This document shows positions 9,250 through 19,247 of a DNA stretch of 64,000 bases, in pieces. The DNA is from Candidatus Chloroploca sp. Khr17 (GTDB taxonomy: Bacteria > Chloroflexota > Chloroflexia > Chloroflexales > Chloroflexaceae): assembly GCF_004138165.1 (NCBI RefSeq), contig NZ_RYFF01000014.1, positions 1 to 64,000 of the forward strand, read 5' to 3'. The notes beneath the pieces are model-generated. The model was not told the DNA's origin and did no database searches. It saw nothing but the letters and a program-made list of their open reading frames with translations. The position numbers were made by a program, and so were the translations under genes. Every line of letters begins with the position of its first letter. Positions within the stretch are counted from its first letter, which is position 1.

Positions 9250-9785
9250 AGCTGCACGATCTGCGCCCCGCCGAGGGCTCGCACCGCAAAAGCAAACGCG
9301 TCGGTCGCGGTCATGGCTCGGGCAAAGGCAAGACGAGCGGCAAAGGTATGATGGGCCAGAAAGCCCGCCGTGGCCCCGGCCCCTATCGTACCTTTGAAGG
9401 TGGGCAAAATCGCCTCGTGAAGCGAATGCCTTTCCGTCGCGGTTTTACGAATATTTTTGGGATCGAGTACGAAATTGTTAATCTCGATCGCCTGGCGGCA
9501 TGGCCCCAGGACGTTGAGGTGACGCCTGAAGCGCTGCTTGAACGGCGCGTCGTCCGTAAGAAGAATCTTCCTGTCAAGGTGCTTGGTCAGGGTGAGCTTG
9601 CGTTGCCCTTGACGGTCAAGGCACATAAATTTTCGGCCAGTGCCAAAGCAAAGATCGAAGCTGCTGGCGGCACCGTGGTTGAGTTGCCATGGGTCGTTGA
9701 ACGTCACTCGCGCTCACGAGGGCCAAACCCCGCGATGCGCAATGCCCAGCCGCGTGAGTCCAAACGCACGCGCGAGCAGGTTTGA
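9246..9785 (+). CDS. rplO: 50S ribosomal protein L15
   Basis: A 179-residue L15, a late-assembly protein. The glycine/lysine-rich N-terminus ([36 protein letters not shown]) is typical and [18 protein letters not shown] is the C-terminal signature. It is about 30 residues longer than the common 145-150, because of a basic tail after residue 150 that ends SKRTREQV. Confidence 0.96.
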   Translation: MKLHDLRPAEGSHRKSKRVGRGHGSGKGKTSGKGMMGQKARRGPGPYRTFEGGQNRLVKRMPFRRGFTNIFGIEYEIVNLDRLAAWPQDVEVTPEALLERRVVRKKNLPVKVLGQGELALPLTVKAHKFSASAKAKIEAAGGTVVELPWVVERHSRSRGPNPAMRNAQPRESKRTREQV

Positions 9786-9812
9786 TTTTTTCATATAAGG
9801 GATACATAACCA

Positions 9813-11165
9813 ATGCTCCAGGCTCTTGTTCGCGCCATTCAGTTGCCCGATCTGCGAAGACGTGTTCTCTTTACCCTGGGAATGTTGATTGTCTTTCGCT
9901 TTATCGCGCATATCCCGGTGCCGAATATTAATCCTGACTCCCTCCAGCAGTTGCGTGATGCGCTGGCTTCGAACCAGTTGGCGCAGTTGCTCAATATCTT
10001 TGCGGGTGGGGCACTGCAGAATTTCTCGGTCGCGGCTATGGGGGTCTATCCCTATATTACCGCTACGATTATCATGCAGTTGCTCCAACCACTCATTCCT
10101 GCGCTTCAGGAGTTGCAAAAAGAGGGTGAGCAGGGTCGCCAGCGTTTGACCCGGTATCAGGTTATTTTGACCATTCCACTCGCGTTTTTGCAGGCCTATG
10201 GTCAGACCCTGACCCTCGAACGAACGATTAATCCGACTGGTGATCCTTTCCAGTCGCTCTTTCGCTCGCCTTTTGATCTGGTTAGTAACTTTTTTCCTAC
10301 CTTTACGATCCTCGTTTCGATGGTCGCAGGGACAATGTTGCTGGTCTGGCTCGGTGAGCAGATTAATGAGCGTGGCATCGGGCAGGGCATTTCGGTAATT
10401 ATCTTCGGCGGCATTGTTTCTGGTTTGCCAGGACTCTTGGTGCAGGGTTGGCAGATTAGCTCCACTGGTGATGTGGGGACGATCCTGGGGCTGATTGGGT
10501 TCCTGGTGATCGCGTTGCTGACGATCGTGGGCATTATCTTGATCCAGGAGGGTCAACGCCGCCTGCCTGTCCAGTATGCGAAACGTGTCCGTGGCAATAA
10601 AGTCTACGGTGGGCAGAGTAGCCATATCCCGCTGAAGGTCAATATGGCTGGGATGATCCCACTTATCTTTGCCCAGAGCATTATTATCTTCCCTGGGATC
10701 GTTGCTTCCTGGTTCTACCGTGAAGGTGAACCTGGCATTGGCAACGCCATTGCGGGCTTCTTTTATAATACCTTTAACCCGACAGGGGTGGGTGGTGGCT
10801 TTGTCTATATTTCGTTGCTTTTCCTGCTGACCGTGGGCTTTACCTACTTTTATACGATGGTGCTTTTTCAACAGCAGGATATTCCAGATAATCTGCAGCG
10901 CAATGGGGGTTTCATTCCCGGTATTCGTCCAGGGAAAAATACCGAGATCTATCTCAAGCGGGTGTTGAACCGGATCACGCTTGCCGGTGCGCTCTTCCTT
11001 GGTTTGATTGCTGTCTTGCCCTTTATTACGCAGTCGATTACCGGGCTACAACTCGGTCTGGGCAGTACAGCACTTCTCATTGTCGTGGGTGTGGCTGTGG
11101 ATACAATGCGCCAGCTCGAATCGCAGTTGATCATGCGTGACTATGAGGGTTTCTTGAGCCGGTAG
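9813..11165 (+). CDS. secY: Protein translocase channel subunit SecY
   Basis: A 450-residue SecY with about ten hydrophobic segments. It forms the membrane channel for Sec export, with SecE and SecG. Recognised by LLNIFAGGALQNFSVAAMGVYPYI (TM2/plug region), QRRLPVQYAKRVRG, and IPLKVNMAGMIPLIFA. It also has GFIPGIRPGKNTEIYLKRVL before TM9 and MRQLESQLIMRDYEGFL at the C-terminus. AAGGGA lies 10 bases before the ATG. This is the usual spc position after rplO. Confidence 0.98.
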   Translation: MLQALVRAIQLPDLRRRVLFTLGMLIVFRFIAHIPVPNINPDSLQQLRDALASNQLAQLLNIFAGGALQNFSVAAMGVYPYITATIIMQLLQPLIPALQELQKEGEQGRQRLTRYQVILTIPLAFLQAYGQTLTLERTINPTGDPFQSLFRSPFDLVSNFFPTFTILVSMVAGTMLLVWLGEQINERGIGQGISVIIFGGIVSGLPGLLVQGWQISSTGDVGTILGLIGFLVIALLTIVGIILIQEGQRRLPVQYAKRVRGNKVYGGQSSHIPLKVNMAGMIPLIFAQSIIIFPGIVASWFYREGEPGIGNAIAGFFYNTFNPTGVGGGFVYISLLFLLTVGFTYFYTMVLFQQQDIPDNLQRNGGFIPGIRPGKNTEIYLKRVLNRITLAGALFLGLIAVLPFITQSITGLQLGLGSTALLIVVGVAVDTMRQLESQLIMRDYEGFLSR

Positions 11166-11170
11166 ATGTG

Positions 11171-11204
11171 GAAGGTGGCGCGGGCGCTGCTCGCCTCCAC
11201 CTTC
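11171..11204 (+). terminator. Possible hairpin terminator after secY
   Basis: GAAGGTGG (11171-11178) and CCACCTTC (11197-11204) can form an 8-bp stem around an 18-base loop, five bases after the secY stop. No T-tract follows, so Rho-independent termination is doubtful. Confidence 0.4.
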
Positions 11205-11244
11205 TGCACCTCATTGTATCGGAGCAGCTTACAATATGGTAGTA

Positions 11245-11275
11245 TCAGGGCTGATGTCTGGCAATGATGCCCTGA
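11245..11275 (+). promoter_or_regulatory. Inverted repeat upstream of adk
   Basis: TCAGGGC (11245-11251) and GCCCTGA (11269-11275) are separated by 17 bases in the 204-base secY-adk spacer. It may be an operator or leader structure. I cannot identify a convincing promoter here, though this is the longest gap since rpsJ. Confidence 0.3.
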
Positions 11276-11369
11276 GATCGACCTTCAAAGTAGTCTTCTC
11301 AGGCTGAGCATCAACCGTATGGGTTGCGCCGAGGGGTGTTGCAATCTACTGAGCGAAAAGAGAGTTGTT

Positions 11370-12050
11370 ATGACGACCAACGTAATCTTGCTAGGGCCTC
11401 CAGGAGCTGGGAAAGGGACACAGGCAAAAACGCTCGCGGAACGTACCTCATTGTCTCATGTTGCCAGTGGTGATCTCTTCCGGGCTGCCCTGCGTGAAGG
11501 CACCGAGCTCGGCATGCTTGCCAAATCATACATGGATCGCGGCGAACTGGTGCCTGATGAAGTGGTCATTAATATGATCCTTGAGCGTATTCAGGCTCCT
11601 GATTGTCTGGCCGGGGTCATCTTTGATGGCTTTCCTCGTACGCGTGAACAAGCCGTGGCCCTCGGTGAGTCGCTCGCCGCCCACGATAGCAAGATCGATG
11701 CTGTGCTCTACCTTAGTGTGCCGAATGAGGTGCTCCTCCGGCGGATCGCTGGCCGTCAGACTTGCAAAACCTGTGGAGCTACGTATAATATCTATTACTT
11801 CCCGTCCCATCGGCCGGGAATTTGTGATGCCTGTGGCGGCAAACTCTATCAGCGGAGCGATGATTCGATGGAGACGGCGCAGCATCGTCTTGATGTCTAT
11901 TTTGAACAGACGATGCCTTTGATTGAGTATTATCAGCGCCAGGGTATTTTGCACGAAATTGATGGACAACGTGAAATTACCTGGGTAAATGAAGAAATGC
12001 TGAAAGCTTTGAGCCAGTATCTGGTTACATCGCCTCAGCCAGAGGAGTGA
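11370..12050 (+). CDS. adk: Adenylate kinase
   Basis: A 226-residue long-form adenylate kinase (ATP + AMP to 2 ADP). The P-loop GPPGAGKGT is at residues 9-17, the AMP-site DGFPRT at 86-91, and the LID holds a structural zinc site (Cys132, Cys135, Cys152, Cys155). The ATG at 11370 gives the conserved [16 protein letters not shown] start; longer in-frame versions do not fit. infA follows after one base. The methionine aminopeptidase gene often found here is missing. Confidence 0.97.
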   Translation: MTTNVILLGPPGAGKGTQAKTLAERTSLSHVASGDLFRAALREGTELGMLAKSYMDRGELVPDEVVINMILERIQAPDCLAGVIFDGFPRTREQAVALGESLAAHDSKIDAVLYLSVPNEVLLRRIAGRQTCKTCGATYNIYYFPSHRPGICDACGGKLYQRSDDSMETAQHRLDVYFEQTMPLIEYYQRQGILHEIDGQREITWVNEEMLKALSQYLVTSPQPEE

Positions 12051-12051
12051 T

Positions 12052-12273
12052 ATGTCGAAAAAGAAGGATGTGATCGAGATGGAGGGCACTATTACGGAGC
12101 CGCTGCCCAATGCGATGTTCCGTGTAGAGCTTGAGAATGGCCATGAGGTGCTTGCCCATATTTCGGGCAAAATGCGCATGAACTATATACGTATTTTGAA
12201 GGGTGATCGGGTGCTTGTTGAGCTTTCACCATATGATCTAACCCGTGGGCGTATTACATATCGTTACAAATAA
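12052..12273 (+). CDS. infA: Translation initiation factor IF-1
   Basis: A 73-residue single OB-fold protein that binds the 30S A site during initiation. [38 protein letters not shown] and [13 protein letters not shown] are the family hallmarks. The ATG lies one base after the adk stop, with GAGGAG in the end of adk, so the two are translationally coupled. Confidence 0.98.
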   Translation: MSKKKDVIEMEGTITEPLPNAMFRVELENGHEVLAHISGKMRMNYIRILKGDRVLVELSPYDLTRGRITYRYK

Positions 12274-12371
12274 GGCGTGAGCGATGGTGTGGTTTTCGGG
12301 AGCATCGACTGCCGGAAGCCATATCGATATGGGAAAAATCGCTTGGGTGAGATACGAAGAAGGAGGCTGTT

Positions 12372-12488
12372 GTGAAAGTACGCGCTTCAGTAAAGCCTCG
12401 CTGTGAATATTGCAAGGTAATCAAGCGTAAGGGTGTGATCCGTGTGATCTGCTCACGTACGCCCAAGCATAAACAGCGTCAGGGCTAA
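12372..12488 (+). CDS. rpmJ: 50S ribosomal protein L36, zinc-binding form
   Basis: A 38-residue protein, [20 protein letters not shown] through [10 protein letters not shown]. Cys11, Cys14 and Cys27 with His32 form the zinc site of the C+ type of L36. It starts with GTG after AAGGAGG (9 bases). It sits in the standard place between infA and rpsM. Confidence 0.97.
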   Translation: MKVRASVKPRCEYCKVIKRKGVIRVICSRTPKHKQRQG

Positions 12489-12550
12489 GGTATACACATT
12501 GGGAAGGATCGGGTTGGTTGATCCAGACCAGCCACGGCTTCGTACACGAG

Positions 12551-12583
12551 GATAACACATGGGTTCTCGTATCCGTGCTTGAC
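12551..12583 (+). promoter_or_regulatory. Bulged hairpin in the rpmJ-rpsM spacer
   Basis: CAC-GA-GGATA pairs with TATCC-GTG across a 15-base loop, an 8-bp stem with a two-base bulge in the 132-base leader of rpsM. In E. coli the alpha operon is controlled by S4 at a leader structure before rpsM; whether this hairpin has that role is speculation. Coordinates are approximate. Confidence 0.3.
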
Positions 12584-12620
12584 TAGAAGCCGGGTAAGGT
12601 TCCAGGAGGACGAAAAGTTC

Positions 12621-13001
12621 ATGGCACGAATCGCCGGGGTTGATATCCCCCGCAACAAGAAGGTTGGCATCTCGATTACCTATATCTATGGGATCGGGCG
12701 CTCGAATGGCACCGATGTTTTGCGTAAAGCAAATGTCAATCCTGATGCGCGGGTACGCGATCTGACCGAAGAAGAAGTCGGTCGTATCCGTGAAGTGGTT
12801 GATCGTGAGTATCGCGTCGAGGGTGACCTGCGTCGTGAGGTGCAACTCAATATCAAGCGTTTGATGGATATCGGTTGCTATCGCGGCCTCCGTCATCGCC
12901 GTGGGATGCCTTTACGTGGTCAGCGTACCCGTACCAATGCCCGTACGCGCCGTGGCCGTAAGGGACAGGCCATTGGGATCAAGAAGAAGGCCAAGAAGTA
13001 A
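12621..13001 (+). CDS. rpsM: 30S ribosomal protein S13
   Basis: A 126-residue S13, which forms head bridges to the 50S subunit. [54 protein letters not shown] and GIKKKAKK are diagnostic. The ATG at 12621 has AGGAGG 11 bases upstream; the open frame upstream does not look like S13. Confidence 0.97.
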   Translation: MARIAGVDIPRNKKVGISITYIYGIGRSNGTDVLRKANVNPDARVRDLTEEEVGRIREVVDREYRVEGDLRREVQLNIKRLMDIGCYRGLRHRRGMPLRGQRTRTNARTRRGRKGQAIGIKKKAKK

Positions 13002-13111
13002 GCGCGATCCGACAACTTTTGTGGGCACAGGTTGGTGCAATGCACCTGGCCTGTGTTCGTGTGTGTTGAAAAAGCTCAGGGTAGTCAGTCAGTTAGGTAA
13101 GGAGAGCGAAC

Positions 13112-13525
13112 ATGCCCCCAAAGGGACAGAAGAGTGGAGCAGCGAGTCGGCAGCGCGGCAAGCGTCGTGAACGCAAAAATGTGCCCCGTGGCCAGGCACA
13201 CGTGCTGAGCACTTTTAATAATACGATTGTCACGATCACTGATCCACAGGGTGCAGTGATTTGCTGGGCTAGCGCCGGGCAGTCAGGCTTCAAGGGTTCA
13301 CGCAAGAGTACCCCCTATGCGGCCCAGGTGACCGCTGATACCGCAGCCCGCAAGGCGATGGAAAACGGGATGCGTTCACTTGAGGTCTTCGTCAAAGGTC
13401 CTGGCTCTGGGCGTGAAGCAGCAATCCGGTCGCTCCAATCGGCTGGTTTGCAGGTCTCATCGATTACTGATGTGACGCCAATTCCGCACAATGGGTGTCG
13501 TCCACCCAAGCGGCGGCGTGTGTAG
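13112..13525 (+). CDS. rpsK: 30S ribosomal protein S11
   Basis: A 137-residue S11 of the 30S platform. [60 protein letters not shown] and [19 protein letters not shown] match the family to the last residue. GGAG lies 7 bases before the ATG. Confidence 0.98.
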   Translation: MPPKGQKSGAASRQRGKRRERKNVPRGQAHVLSTFNNTIVTITDPQGAVICWASAGQSGFKGSRKSTPYAAQVTADTAARKAMENGMRSLEVFVKGPGSGREAAIRSLQSAGLQVSSITDVTPIPHNGCRPPKRRRV

Positions 13526-13699
13526 TGATCGTGGATATTGGTGTGATCCGGCGAGATGTTGTGCGGACGGTACCGCAGGGTTGTTGGCCCTGGCGCCCCC
13601 CGCGCTGACAGAAAGCGCCCTTCTCGTCGCAGTAGTAGGAATAGTTGCTGTTTTTGGGGCAGCGTTTGGCTGTCTCGGCTATGGAGGTTGTAAGCAGGT

Positions 13700-14320
13700 A
13701 TGGCGCGTTATCATGGACCGGTCGGCAAGGTTAGCCGACGGCTTGGCATTGGCATTACCGAAAAGGGTCAGCGCATTCTGAATAAGCGCCCCTTTCCCCC
13801 TGGACAACACGGCCCGTCGGCTCGTCGCCGTCAGGTCTCTGACTATGGATTGCAGTTGCTTGAAAAGCAAAAGGCAAAATATATTTATGGCGTGCTAGAA
13901 CGACAGTTTCGCCGCACGTTTGAACAGGCTTCACGGCGCAGTGGTGTGACAGGTGAGTACCTGCTCAGCTTGCTCGAGCGTCGTCTTGATAATGTAGTCT
14001 ATCGGCTTGGCTTGGCCACGACTCGTGCTCAGGCCCGCCAGCTTGTGGCCCATGGACATATTATGGTTGATGGCCGGAAGACGAATATTCCCTCGTATAC
14101 GGTCAAGATTGGGCAGACGATTTCGATTCGCCCCGAGAGTCGCCGTCGAACCTATTTTAAGAATCTGGTTGATAGTGGTGAACTGAATAAGTATCGGGCT
14201 CCTGAATGGCTGCGCCTTGATCCTGCTGAAATGACGGGGACGATTCTTTCGTTGCCCCGCCGTGAAGATGCAGAGGCTGGCATTAATGAGCAGTTGATCG
14301 TTGAGTTCTACAGCCGCTAG
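13700..14320 (+). CDS. rpsD: 30S ribosomal protein S4
   Basis: A 206-residue S4, a primary 16S binder. [43 protein letters not shown] and the S4 RNA-binding motif [30 protein letters not shown] are seen. It carries no N-terminal zinc cysteines, in contrast to the zinc-type S14, L36 and L32. GGAGG lies 12 bases before the ATG. The 174-base spacer before it has only a weak CAGGG/CCCTG hairpin. Confidence 0.97.
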   Translation: MARYHGPVGKVSRRLGIGITEKGQRILNKRPFPPGQHGPSARRRQVSDYGLQLLEKQKAKYIYGVLERQFRRTFEQASRRSGVTGEYLLSLLERRLDNVVYRLGLATTRAQARQLVAHGHIMVDGRKTNIPSYTVKIGQTISIRPESRRRTYFKNLVDSGELNKYRAPEWLRLDPAEMTGTILSLPRREDAEAGINEQLIVEFYSR

Positions 14321-14501
14321 ACCAGCGCGATGGATGTCGGCTGGCGCGACGGTAGCTGTGGGTGCCGTATGCCAGGATGGTTATTCGTGTTCAGAGGGCG
14401 AACGGTCGCTTGCTGTTACGGTGATCTTCTGGTTGTGCCTGATGCTGGTAAGCCGTGTCAACCCCGGCTTCTGTCTGCGACTGCTATAAAGGAGGCGTGA
14501 C

Positions 14502-15455
14502 GTGCTTGACATCGCCATGCCCAAGATCGAGGTTGTGCAGACGGCCGAGAACTACGGGCAGTTTCGAATCGAGCCCCTTGACCCAGGCTATGGTCATACG
14601 CTCGGCAATGCATTGCGACGAGTCTTGCTCTCGTCTATCCCAGGATATGCGATCACCAGAATTAAGCTTGCAGGCATATTTCAAGAGTTTGCACTGCTTG
14701 AGGGTGTCAGAGAAGATGTGACCGAGTTTGTCTTGAATGTCAAAGGGGTGCGTCTCCGTGTCCATGGCCATCAGCCGGTCAAGCTTCAGTTGAGTCGCCA
14801 CGGTGCGGGCTATGTGGCCGCTGGCGATTTGATTGTTCCTGATAATGTGGAGGTGATCAACCCTGATCACTACCTCTGCACGCTTGAAACAGATGATGCT
14901 CGCTTTGAGGTTGAGATGACGGTGGAACAGGGGCGTGGCTATCTTGCTGCTGATCAGCGTGAGATTGTACCGCTCGGTGAAATGCCTGTTGATGCGATCT
15001 TTACGCCTGTGCCACGAGTCATCTATACGGTACAGAATACGCGTATCGGGCAGGCAACCGACTTTGATCGTCTGCTGCTTGAAGTTTGGACCGATGGGAC
15101 GATCAAACCTGGTGATGCCTTGAGCTATGCGGCCCGCGTCCTAGTGCAGTATAGCCAGACCGTAGCTGATTTTAATCGGCTGGGGGCTGAACCCGAGCCT
15201 CAGTTGGCCCCGAGTGGGCTCACTATTCCGGCGGATGTGTATGATAAAACCATTGAGGAACTGGATCTTTCGACCCGCACCTATAATTGTCTGAAACGTG
15301 CCGAAATTACACGGGTTGGCCAGGTTCTGCAAATGGATGAAAAAGCGCTGCTTTCGGTACGAAATCTCGGCCAGAAATCAATGGAAGAGATTCGCGATCG
15401 CTTGATCGAGCGTGGGTATATTCCACGGCTGACGACAGCCCTGGATGGAGTGTAA
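14502..15455 (+). CDS. rpoA: RNA polymerase alpha subunit
   Basis: A 317-residue alpha subunit. The N-terminal assembly domain contains IEPLDPGYGHTLGNALRRVLLSS and the C-terminal domain, which binds UP elements and activators, contains LDLSTRTYNCLKRAEI and SVRNLGQKSMEEIRDRL. The GTG at 14502 has a strong SD (AAAGGAGG, 6 bases away). A 181-base spacer separates it from rpsD. Confidence 0.98.
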   Translation: MLDIAMPKIEVVQTAENYGQFRIEPLDPGYGHTLGNALRRVLLSSIPGYAITRIKLAGIFQEFALLEGVREDVTEFVLNVKGVRLRVHGHQPVKLQLSRHGAGYVAAGDLIVPDNVEVINPDHYLCTLETDDARFEVEMTVEQGRGYLAADQREIVPLGEMPVDAIFTPVPRVIYTVQNTRIGQATDFDRLLLEVWTDGTIKPGDALSYAARVLVQYSQTVADFNRLGAEPEPQLAPSGLTIPADVYDKTIEELDLSTRTYNCLKRAEITRVGQVLQMDEKALLSVRNLGQKSMEEIRDRLIERGYIPRLTTALDGV

Positions 15456-15510
15456 GTGTAGGGCAATGAGTGGCCGCAAGGTTGCTGATTGCGCTGGTGA
15501 GGATATAAGT

Positions 15511-15861
15511 ATGCGACACCGACACGCTGGTAAGTTGCTCGGCCGTTCGTATGAGCACCGCAAGGCGCTCTATCGCAATTTGATGATTGCCCTGATCGAG
15601 CATCGCAAGATTACAACCACCCTCGCGAAGGCGAAGGCCGTTCAGCCCGAGATGGAAAAATTGATTACGCTGGCCCGTGAGGATACCCCTCATACGCGGC
15701 GGATGGCCTTGTCGAAGCTGTCAAGCAAAGATGCCATGCGTAAGCTCTTTACCTTTGCGCCTCTCGACTATGCGGATCGTAATGGGGGCTATACCCGCAT
15801 TACCAAGCTCGGCCCCCGCCTTGGTGATGGGGCACCAATGGCCGTTATCGAGTTGATCTGA
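15511..15861 (+). CDS. rplQ: 50S ribosomal protein L17
   Basis: A 116-residue L17. [44 protein letters not shown] and [24 protein letters not shown] are the standard blocks. The ATG at 15511 is chosen for its family-typical start; the frame is open further upstream into the rpoA end. The stop overlaps the truA start (TGATG). Confidence 0.97.
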   Translation: MRHRHAGKLLGRSYEHRKALYRNLMIALIEHRKITTTLAKAKAVQPEMEKLITLAREDTPHTRRMALSKLSSKDAMRKLFTFAPLDYADRNGGYTRITKLGPRLGDGAPMAVIELI

Positions 15862-16643
15862 TGCGAAATATTGCGCTGCTGCTCGCCTATGATGGCACTG
15901 ACTTTATTGGCTCGCAGTGGCAAAATCAGGGCCGCTCCGTACAGGGTGCCCTGGAAGAAGCCTGGGAGGCCCTGACGCAGGAACAGAAACGGATAACCCT
16001 TTCGGGACGCACTGATGCCGGTGTGCATGCCTATGCTCAGGTGGCAAGTATCCGTAGCACGACCCGTCATCCTCCCTTGACGATTGTCCGTGGTTTGAAT
16101 GCTAGGTTGCCCGAGGATCTGCGCGTACAGGATGCTTGTGAGGTTACGCCCGATTTTCATGCTCGTCATAGCGCAATCAGGCGCGACTATCGTTATCTGC
16201 TTGATGCGAGTATGGTGCCTCTGCCTGCCTTGCGTCATATGGTATTGCATGTGGAAGGACGTCTGGATCTGGCGCAGATGGCTGAGGCACTGCAGCTTCT
16301 GGAAGGGACGCATGATTTTGCAGCCTTTACGGTGCAGTCACCTGACCAGAAACGTACGGTTCGTACGATGCATTGTGCCAAGTTGACCGAGATCGAATTG
16401 CTGGGCCGCCGTTTGATTGCGCTTGAAGTAGCTGCAAATGCGTTTTTACAGCATATGGTGCGGGTGATCGTTGGTACCGTGCTGTTGGTGGGGCGGGGAC
16501 GAATGACGGTGAGTGCGTTTCAGCAGGTGCTCGAACGCGGCGAACGTAAAGCGGCAGGGCCAACCGCTGCGGCCCACGGGCTCACCTTGATGGCGGTACA
16601 CTATCCGCCCGGCCTGGTGCGCTGGGAGAGTAGACAGGCGTGA
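15861..16643 (+). CDS. truA: tRNA pseudouridine synthase A
   Basis: A 260-residue TruA, which makes pseudouridine at positions 38-40 of the tRNA anticodon arm. The catalytic aspartate is Asp52 in [29 protein letters not shown] and [19 protein letters not shown] are further family motifs. The ATG shares a base with the rplQ stop codon, so the two are coupled. The truA-rplM-rpsI order after rplQ is common. Confidence 0.96.
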   Translation: MRNIALLLAYDGTDFIGSQWQNQGRSVQGALEEAWEALTQEQKRITLSGRTDAGVHAYAQVASIRSTTRHPPLTIVRGLNARLPEDLRVQDACEVTPDFHARHSAIRRDYRYLLDASMVPLPALRHMVLHVEGRLDLAQMAEALQLLEGTHDFAAFTVQSPDQKRTVRTMHCAKLTEIELLGRRLIALEVAANAFLQHMVRVIVGTVLLVGRGRMTVSAFQQVLERGERKAAGPTAAAHGLTLMAVHYPPGLVRWESRQA

Positions 16644-16673
16644 GCCTCTCACGAGCAATAAGGATTGGAAACA

Positions 16674-17111
16674 GTGAAAACATATCATCAGAAAGCCTCT
16701 GAAATCCAGCGTGATTGGTATGTCGTTGATGCGACCGACCAGGTGCTGGGGCGTTTCGCAACGCAGATTGCGACGTTGTTGCGCGGCAAGCATAAGCCAA
16801 CCTATACACCCTCCAATGATGGTGGAGATTTTGTCGTGGTTGTCAATTGCGAGAAGATCAAAATCATGGGCCGTAAGGCCGATCAGAAGATCTATTATCG
16901 TCATACCGGCTATCCTGGGGGGCTGAAAGCCACCCCCTACCGGATGATGCTCGCCAAACATCCGGATCGTATTTTGCGTACCGCTGTGAAGGGTATGCTG
17001 CCGAAAAATCGTATGGGCCGTCGCCTGCTTGGCAAGTTGCGTATCTATGCTGGCCCGAACCATCCGCACGCCGCTCAGCAACCCAAGATTTGGACGCCCC
17101 GTTATAGCTAA
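16674..17111 (+). CDS. rplM: 50S ribosomal protein L13
   Basis: A 145-residue L13, an early 50S assembly protein. [55 protein letters not shown] and [22 protein letters not shown] are diagnostic. The GTG at 16674 gives the family start; AAGGA lies 9-10 bases upstream. Confidence 0.97.
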   Translation: MKTYHQKASEIQRDWYVVDATDQVLGRFATQIATLLRGKHKPTYTPSNDGGDFVVVVNCEKIKIMGRKADQKIYYRHTGYPGGLKATPYRMMLAKHPDRILRTAVKGMLPKNRMGRRLLGKLRIYAGPNHPHAAQQPKIWTPRYS

Positions 17112-17125
17112 GGAGAGCTCGCCCT

Positions 17126-17524
17126 ATGGAGGCTAAACGCTACTATCAAGGAACCGGACGACGTAAGACGTCGGTGGCGCGTGTGCGCCTCTTCCCTGGC
17201 AATGGGGAGATCGTAGTCAATAATAAGACCCCCGAAGACTATTTTGGCCCTCGCGATCTGTTGCAGCACGAGATTCGTTCGCCACTGCAATTGACTGAGA
17301 TGCTGTCGAGTTTCAATGTCCTGGTGAAGGTTCATGGTGGTGGTGTCCACAGCCAGGCTGGCGCAATGCGCCACGGGATTGCACGGGCCTTGCTTGATCA
17401 TGATCCTGAATTGCGCCCGGTGTTGAAAAAGGCAGGCTTCTTGACGCGCGATCCGCGTGTGAAAGAGCGCAAGAAACCTGGTCTTAAGCGGGCTCGTAAG
17501 GCTCCGCAGTATACCAAGCGGTAG
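17126..17524 (+). CDS. rpsI: 30S ribosomal protein S9
   Basis: A 132-residue S9, whose C-terminal KR tail touches the P-site t[43 protein letters not shown] and the ending RKAPQYTKR are invariant features. AAGGAGAG lies upstream of the ATG. A strong hairpin follows. Confidence 0.98.
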   Translation: MEAKRYYQGTGRRKTSVARVRLFPGNGEIVVNNKTPEDYFGPRDLLQHEIRSPLQLTEMLSSFNVLVKVHGGGVHSQAGAMRHGIARALLDHDPELRPVLKKAGFLTRDPRVKERKKPGLKRARKAPQYTKR

Positions 17525-17537
17525 CAATGTTCCTGTG

Positions 17538-17574
17538 CTGGCAAATAAGAGCGCAGAGTGCTCTTGTTTGCCAG
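17538..17574 (+). terminator. 15-bp hairpin after rpsI
   Basis: CTGGCAAATAAGAGC and GCTCTTGTTTGCCAG pair over 15 positions (one G-T wobble) around the loop GCAGAGT, 13 bases after the rpsI stop. No T-tract follows. It probably ends or processes the ribosomal transcript before rsmD. Confidence 0.65.
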
Positions 17575-17592
17575 TACCAGATGGGGAACCTG

Positions 17593-18204
17593 ATGCGAGT
17601 AATTACAGGTCGCGCCAAAGGCCATAAACTCAAAGCCCCGAAAGGTATGGGCACGCGCCCGATGCTTGACCGGGTCAAAGAGTCGCTTTTTTCGGTGCTT
17701 GAAGGGTATCGTCCGATTCGTGGACGGGTGCTTGACCTGTATGCTGGTACCGGATCACTCGGGATCGAGTTACTCTCGCGTGGGGCAAGCTTCGCTGACT
17801 TCGTTGAACAGAATCCTCATGTCTGTTCGATTATTCGGGGCAATCTTGCTCATACCAGGCTTGATGCTTGTGCCCGAGTGCATCATATGCCAGTTGAACG
17901 GTTTCTTCAGGCCCATCGTGGCAGTTCCGCCTATGACTATATTGTGATGGATCCACCCTATGCTGACCCGATGATCGAGCAAACAATCGCGACAATTGCG
18001 ACAGGGGCTTTTGGACATTCTGATATGCTGCTGATTGTTGGGCATTCGCCACGGGTGGAACTGGCCGAACAATATGCCGACGTGACACGGATCAAATTTC
18101 GTCGCCTCGGTGATTCTTGCTTTTCCATCTATGTGTATGGCGAAGAGGAAGCACAGGCTGAAGGGTTGACAACCGAAGAGGCAGCGTTCCCCACGGTACC
18201 ATAG
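17593..18204 (+). CDS. rsmD: 16S rRNA (guanine-966 N2)-methyltransferase RsmD
   Basis: A 203-residue class I methyltransferase. It begins [18 protein letters not shown], has the SAM motif [21 protein letters not shown] and the catalytic DPPY motif (VMDPPYADP). The ATG at 17593 has GGGGA upstream; an ATG at 17581 (MGNL) is possible. It is followed by coaD, a common pairing. Confidence 0.94.
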   Translation: MRVITGRAKGHKLKAPKGMGTRPMLDRVKESLFSVLEGYRPIRGRVLDLYAGTGSLGIELLSRGASFADFVEQNPHVCSIIRGNLAHTRLDACARVHHMPVERFLQAHRGSSAYDYIVMDPPYADPMIEQTIATIATGAFGHSDMLLIVGHSPRVELAEQYADVTRIKFRRLGDSCFSIYVYGEEEAQAEGLTTEEAAFPTVP

Positions 18205-18251
18205 TTCGCATCAGTAGTGGGGTCTCGTCGCGAAGGAGAGCCAGGCCTGTC

Positions 18252-18737
18252 ATGCGTATTGCAGTCTATCCCGGTAGTTTTGATCCTGTCACGTATGCCC
18301 ATCTTGAGATTGCCGAGCGTACGTGCCGCATCTTTGACCGCGTTGTGATGGCGGTCTTTGATCAGCCAAAGAAGAACTTGCTCTTTTCAACTGAAGAGCG
18401 CTTAGCTCTCTTGCGTGCATCGCTGACCGATCTACCGCAGGTTGAGGCGACCTCTTACACCGGATTGACCGTTGATTTTGCTCGTTCGATCGGGGCGATT
18501 GCGCTGGTGCGGGGGCTGCGGACAGTCAGTGACTTCGAGGTTGAATATAATATGGCGCAATTGAACCAGACCCTTGATGCAGAGATCGAAGTGGTGGTTT
18601 TGATGGCTAGTCGTCAGTTTGCCCATATTAGCTCGAGTGCGGTTCGTGAAATCGCTGGACTCGGGCGAGACCCGGTCGAGTTTGTCCCGCCACATATTAT
18701 TCCCGTGTTGCGGCAGAAGTTTGCACAAAGGGGGTGA
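18252..18737 (+). CDS. coaD: Phosphopantetheine adenylyltransferase
   Basis: A 161-residue CoaD, which makes dephospho-CoA from 4'-phosphopantetheine and [44 protein letters not shown] and the [10 protein letters not shown] motif assign it. The nucleotide-binding T/HxGH motif, usually TNGH, reads TYAH here (Thr16 to His19): the catalytic His is kept but the Gly is Ala. GGAG lies before the ATG. It overlaps the next gene by 4 bases. Confidence 0.95.
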   Translation: MRIAVYPGSFDPVTYAHLEIAERTCRIFDRVVMAVFDQPKKNLLFSTEERLALLRASLTDLPQVEATSYTGLTVDFARSIGAIALVRGLRTVSDFEVEYNMAQLNQTLDAEIEVVVLMASRQFAHISSSAVREIAGLGRDPVEFVPPHIIPVLRQKFAQRG

Positions 18738-19177
18738 CAGCCATCGAGCTTGATGATTTAATCGACGAGCTAGAGGATGCCCTCGCCGAAGGTCGCCGGG
18801 TACCGTTTAGCACACGGCTCCTGGTTGATGAAGAGCGTATGCTCGATATCATTGATCGCATGCGCGTGGCGATTCCTGAGGAACAGAAGCGTGCGCGCCG
18901 GATTGTGCAAGAACAGGAACGCTTGATTGCCGAGGCGCAGATGCGCGTGCAACAAGTGCTTGAAGAGCGTGGTCTGATCGAGGCAGTGGAGAGTGAGCGG
19001 AGCCGGTTGCTTGAGGCAGCCGAGTATGAAGCCACTCTGGTGCGTGCCGGGGCTGATGACTATGCCCGCCAGGTGCTCGAAGAACTTGATGAGCGCCTGA
19101 CTCGTCTGGCGACAAGTGTGCGCAATGGCCTCTCGACCCTTGGCACGCGGCACACCGAGGCGGATCACGAAGCTTGA
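18734..19177 (+). CDS. Coiled-coil protein of unknown function, coupled to coaD
   Basis: A 147-residue acidic, strongly helical protein. An N-terminal segment ([23 protein letters not shown]) precedes a long predicted coiled coil from about residue 45 to 135 ([20 protein letters not shown] and on). It has no signal peptide or membrane segment. It starts with GTG overlapping the coaD stop (GTGA), so translation is probably coupled. DivIVA-like or ATP-synthase-b-like helices are superficial comparisons; I do not assign a function. Its stop codon overlaps the -35 of the next promoter. Confidence 0.8.
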   Translation: MTAIELDDLIDELEDALAEGRRVPFSTRLLVDEERMLDIIDRMRVAIPEEQKRARRIVQEQERLIAEAQMRVQQVLEERGLIEAVESERSRLLEAAEYEATLVRAGADDYARQVLEELDERLTRLATSVRNGLSTLGTRHTEADHEA

Positions 19178-19203
19178 CAGGCAAGCCTTCTCTCGCCTAT
19201 AAT
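19174..19203 (+). promoter_or_regulatory. Consensus sigma-70-type promoter for the yceD-rpmF-fabH group
   Basis: TTGACA (19174-19179) and TATAAT (19198-19203) are both perfect consensus with an 18-base spacer. Transcription would begin near 19210, about 40 bases before the ATG at 19248. The -35 overlaps the stop codon of the upstream gene. It is the cleanest promoter match I found in the window. Confidence 0.85.
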
Positions 19204-19247
19204 GCAGTGTTTGTAGCGCTCTGTTGCATTGCTGCGCTTGTATTGCC

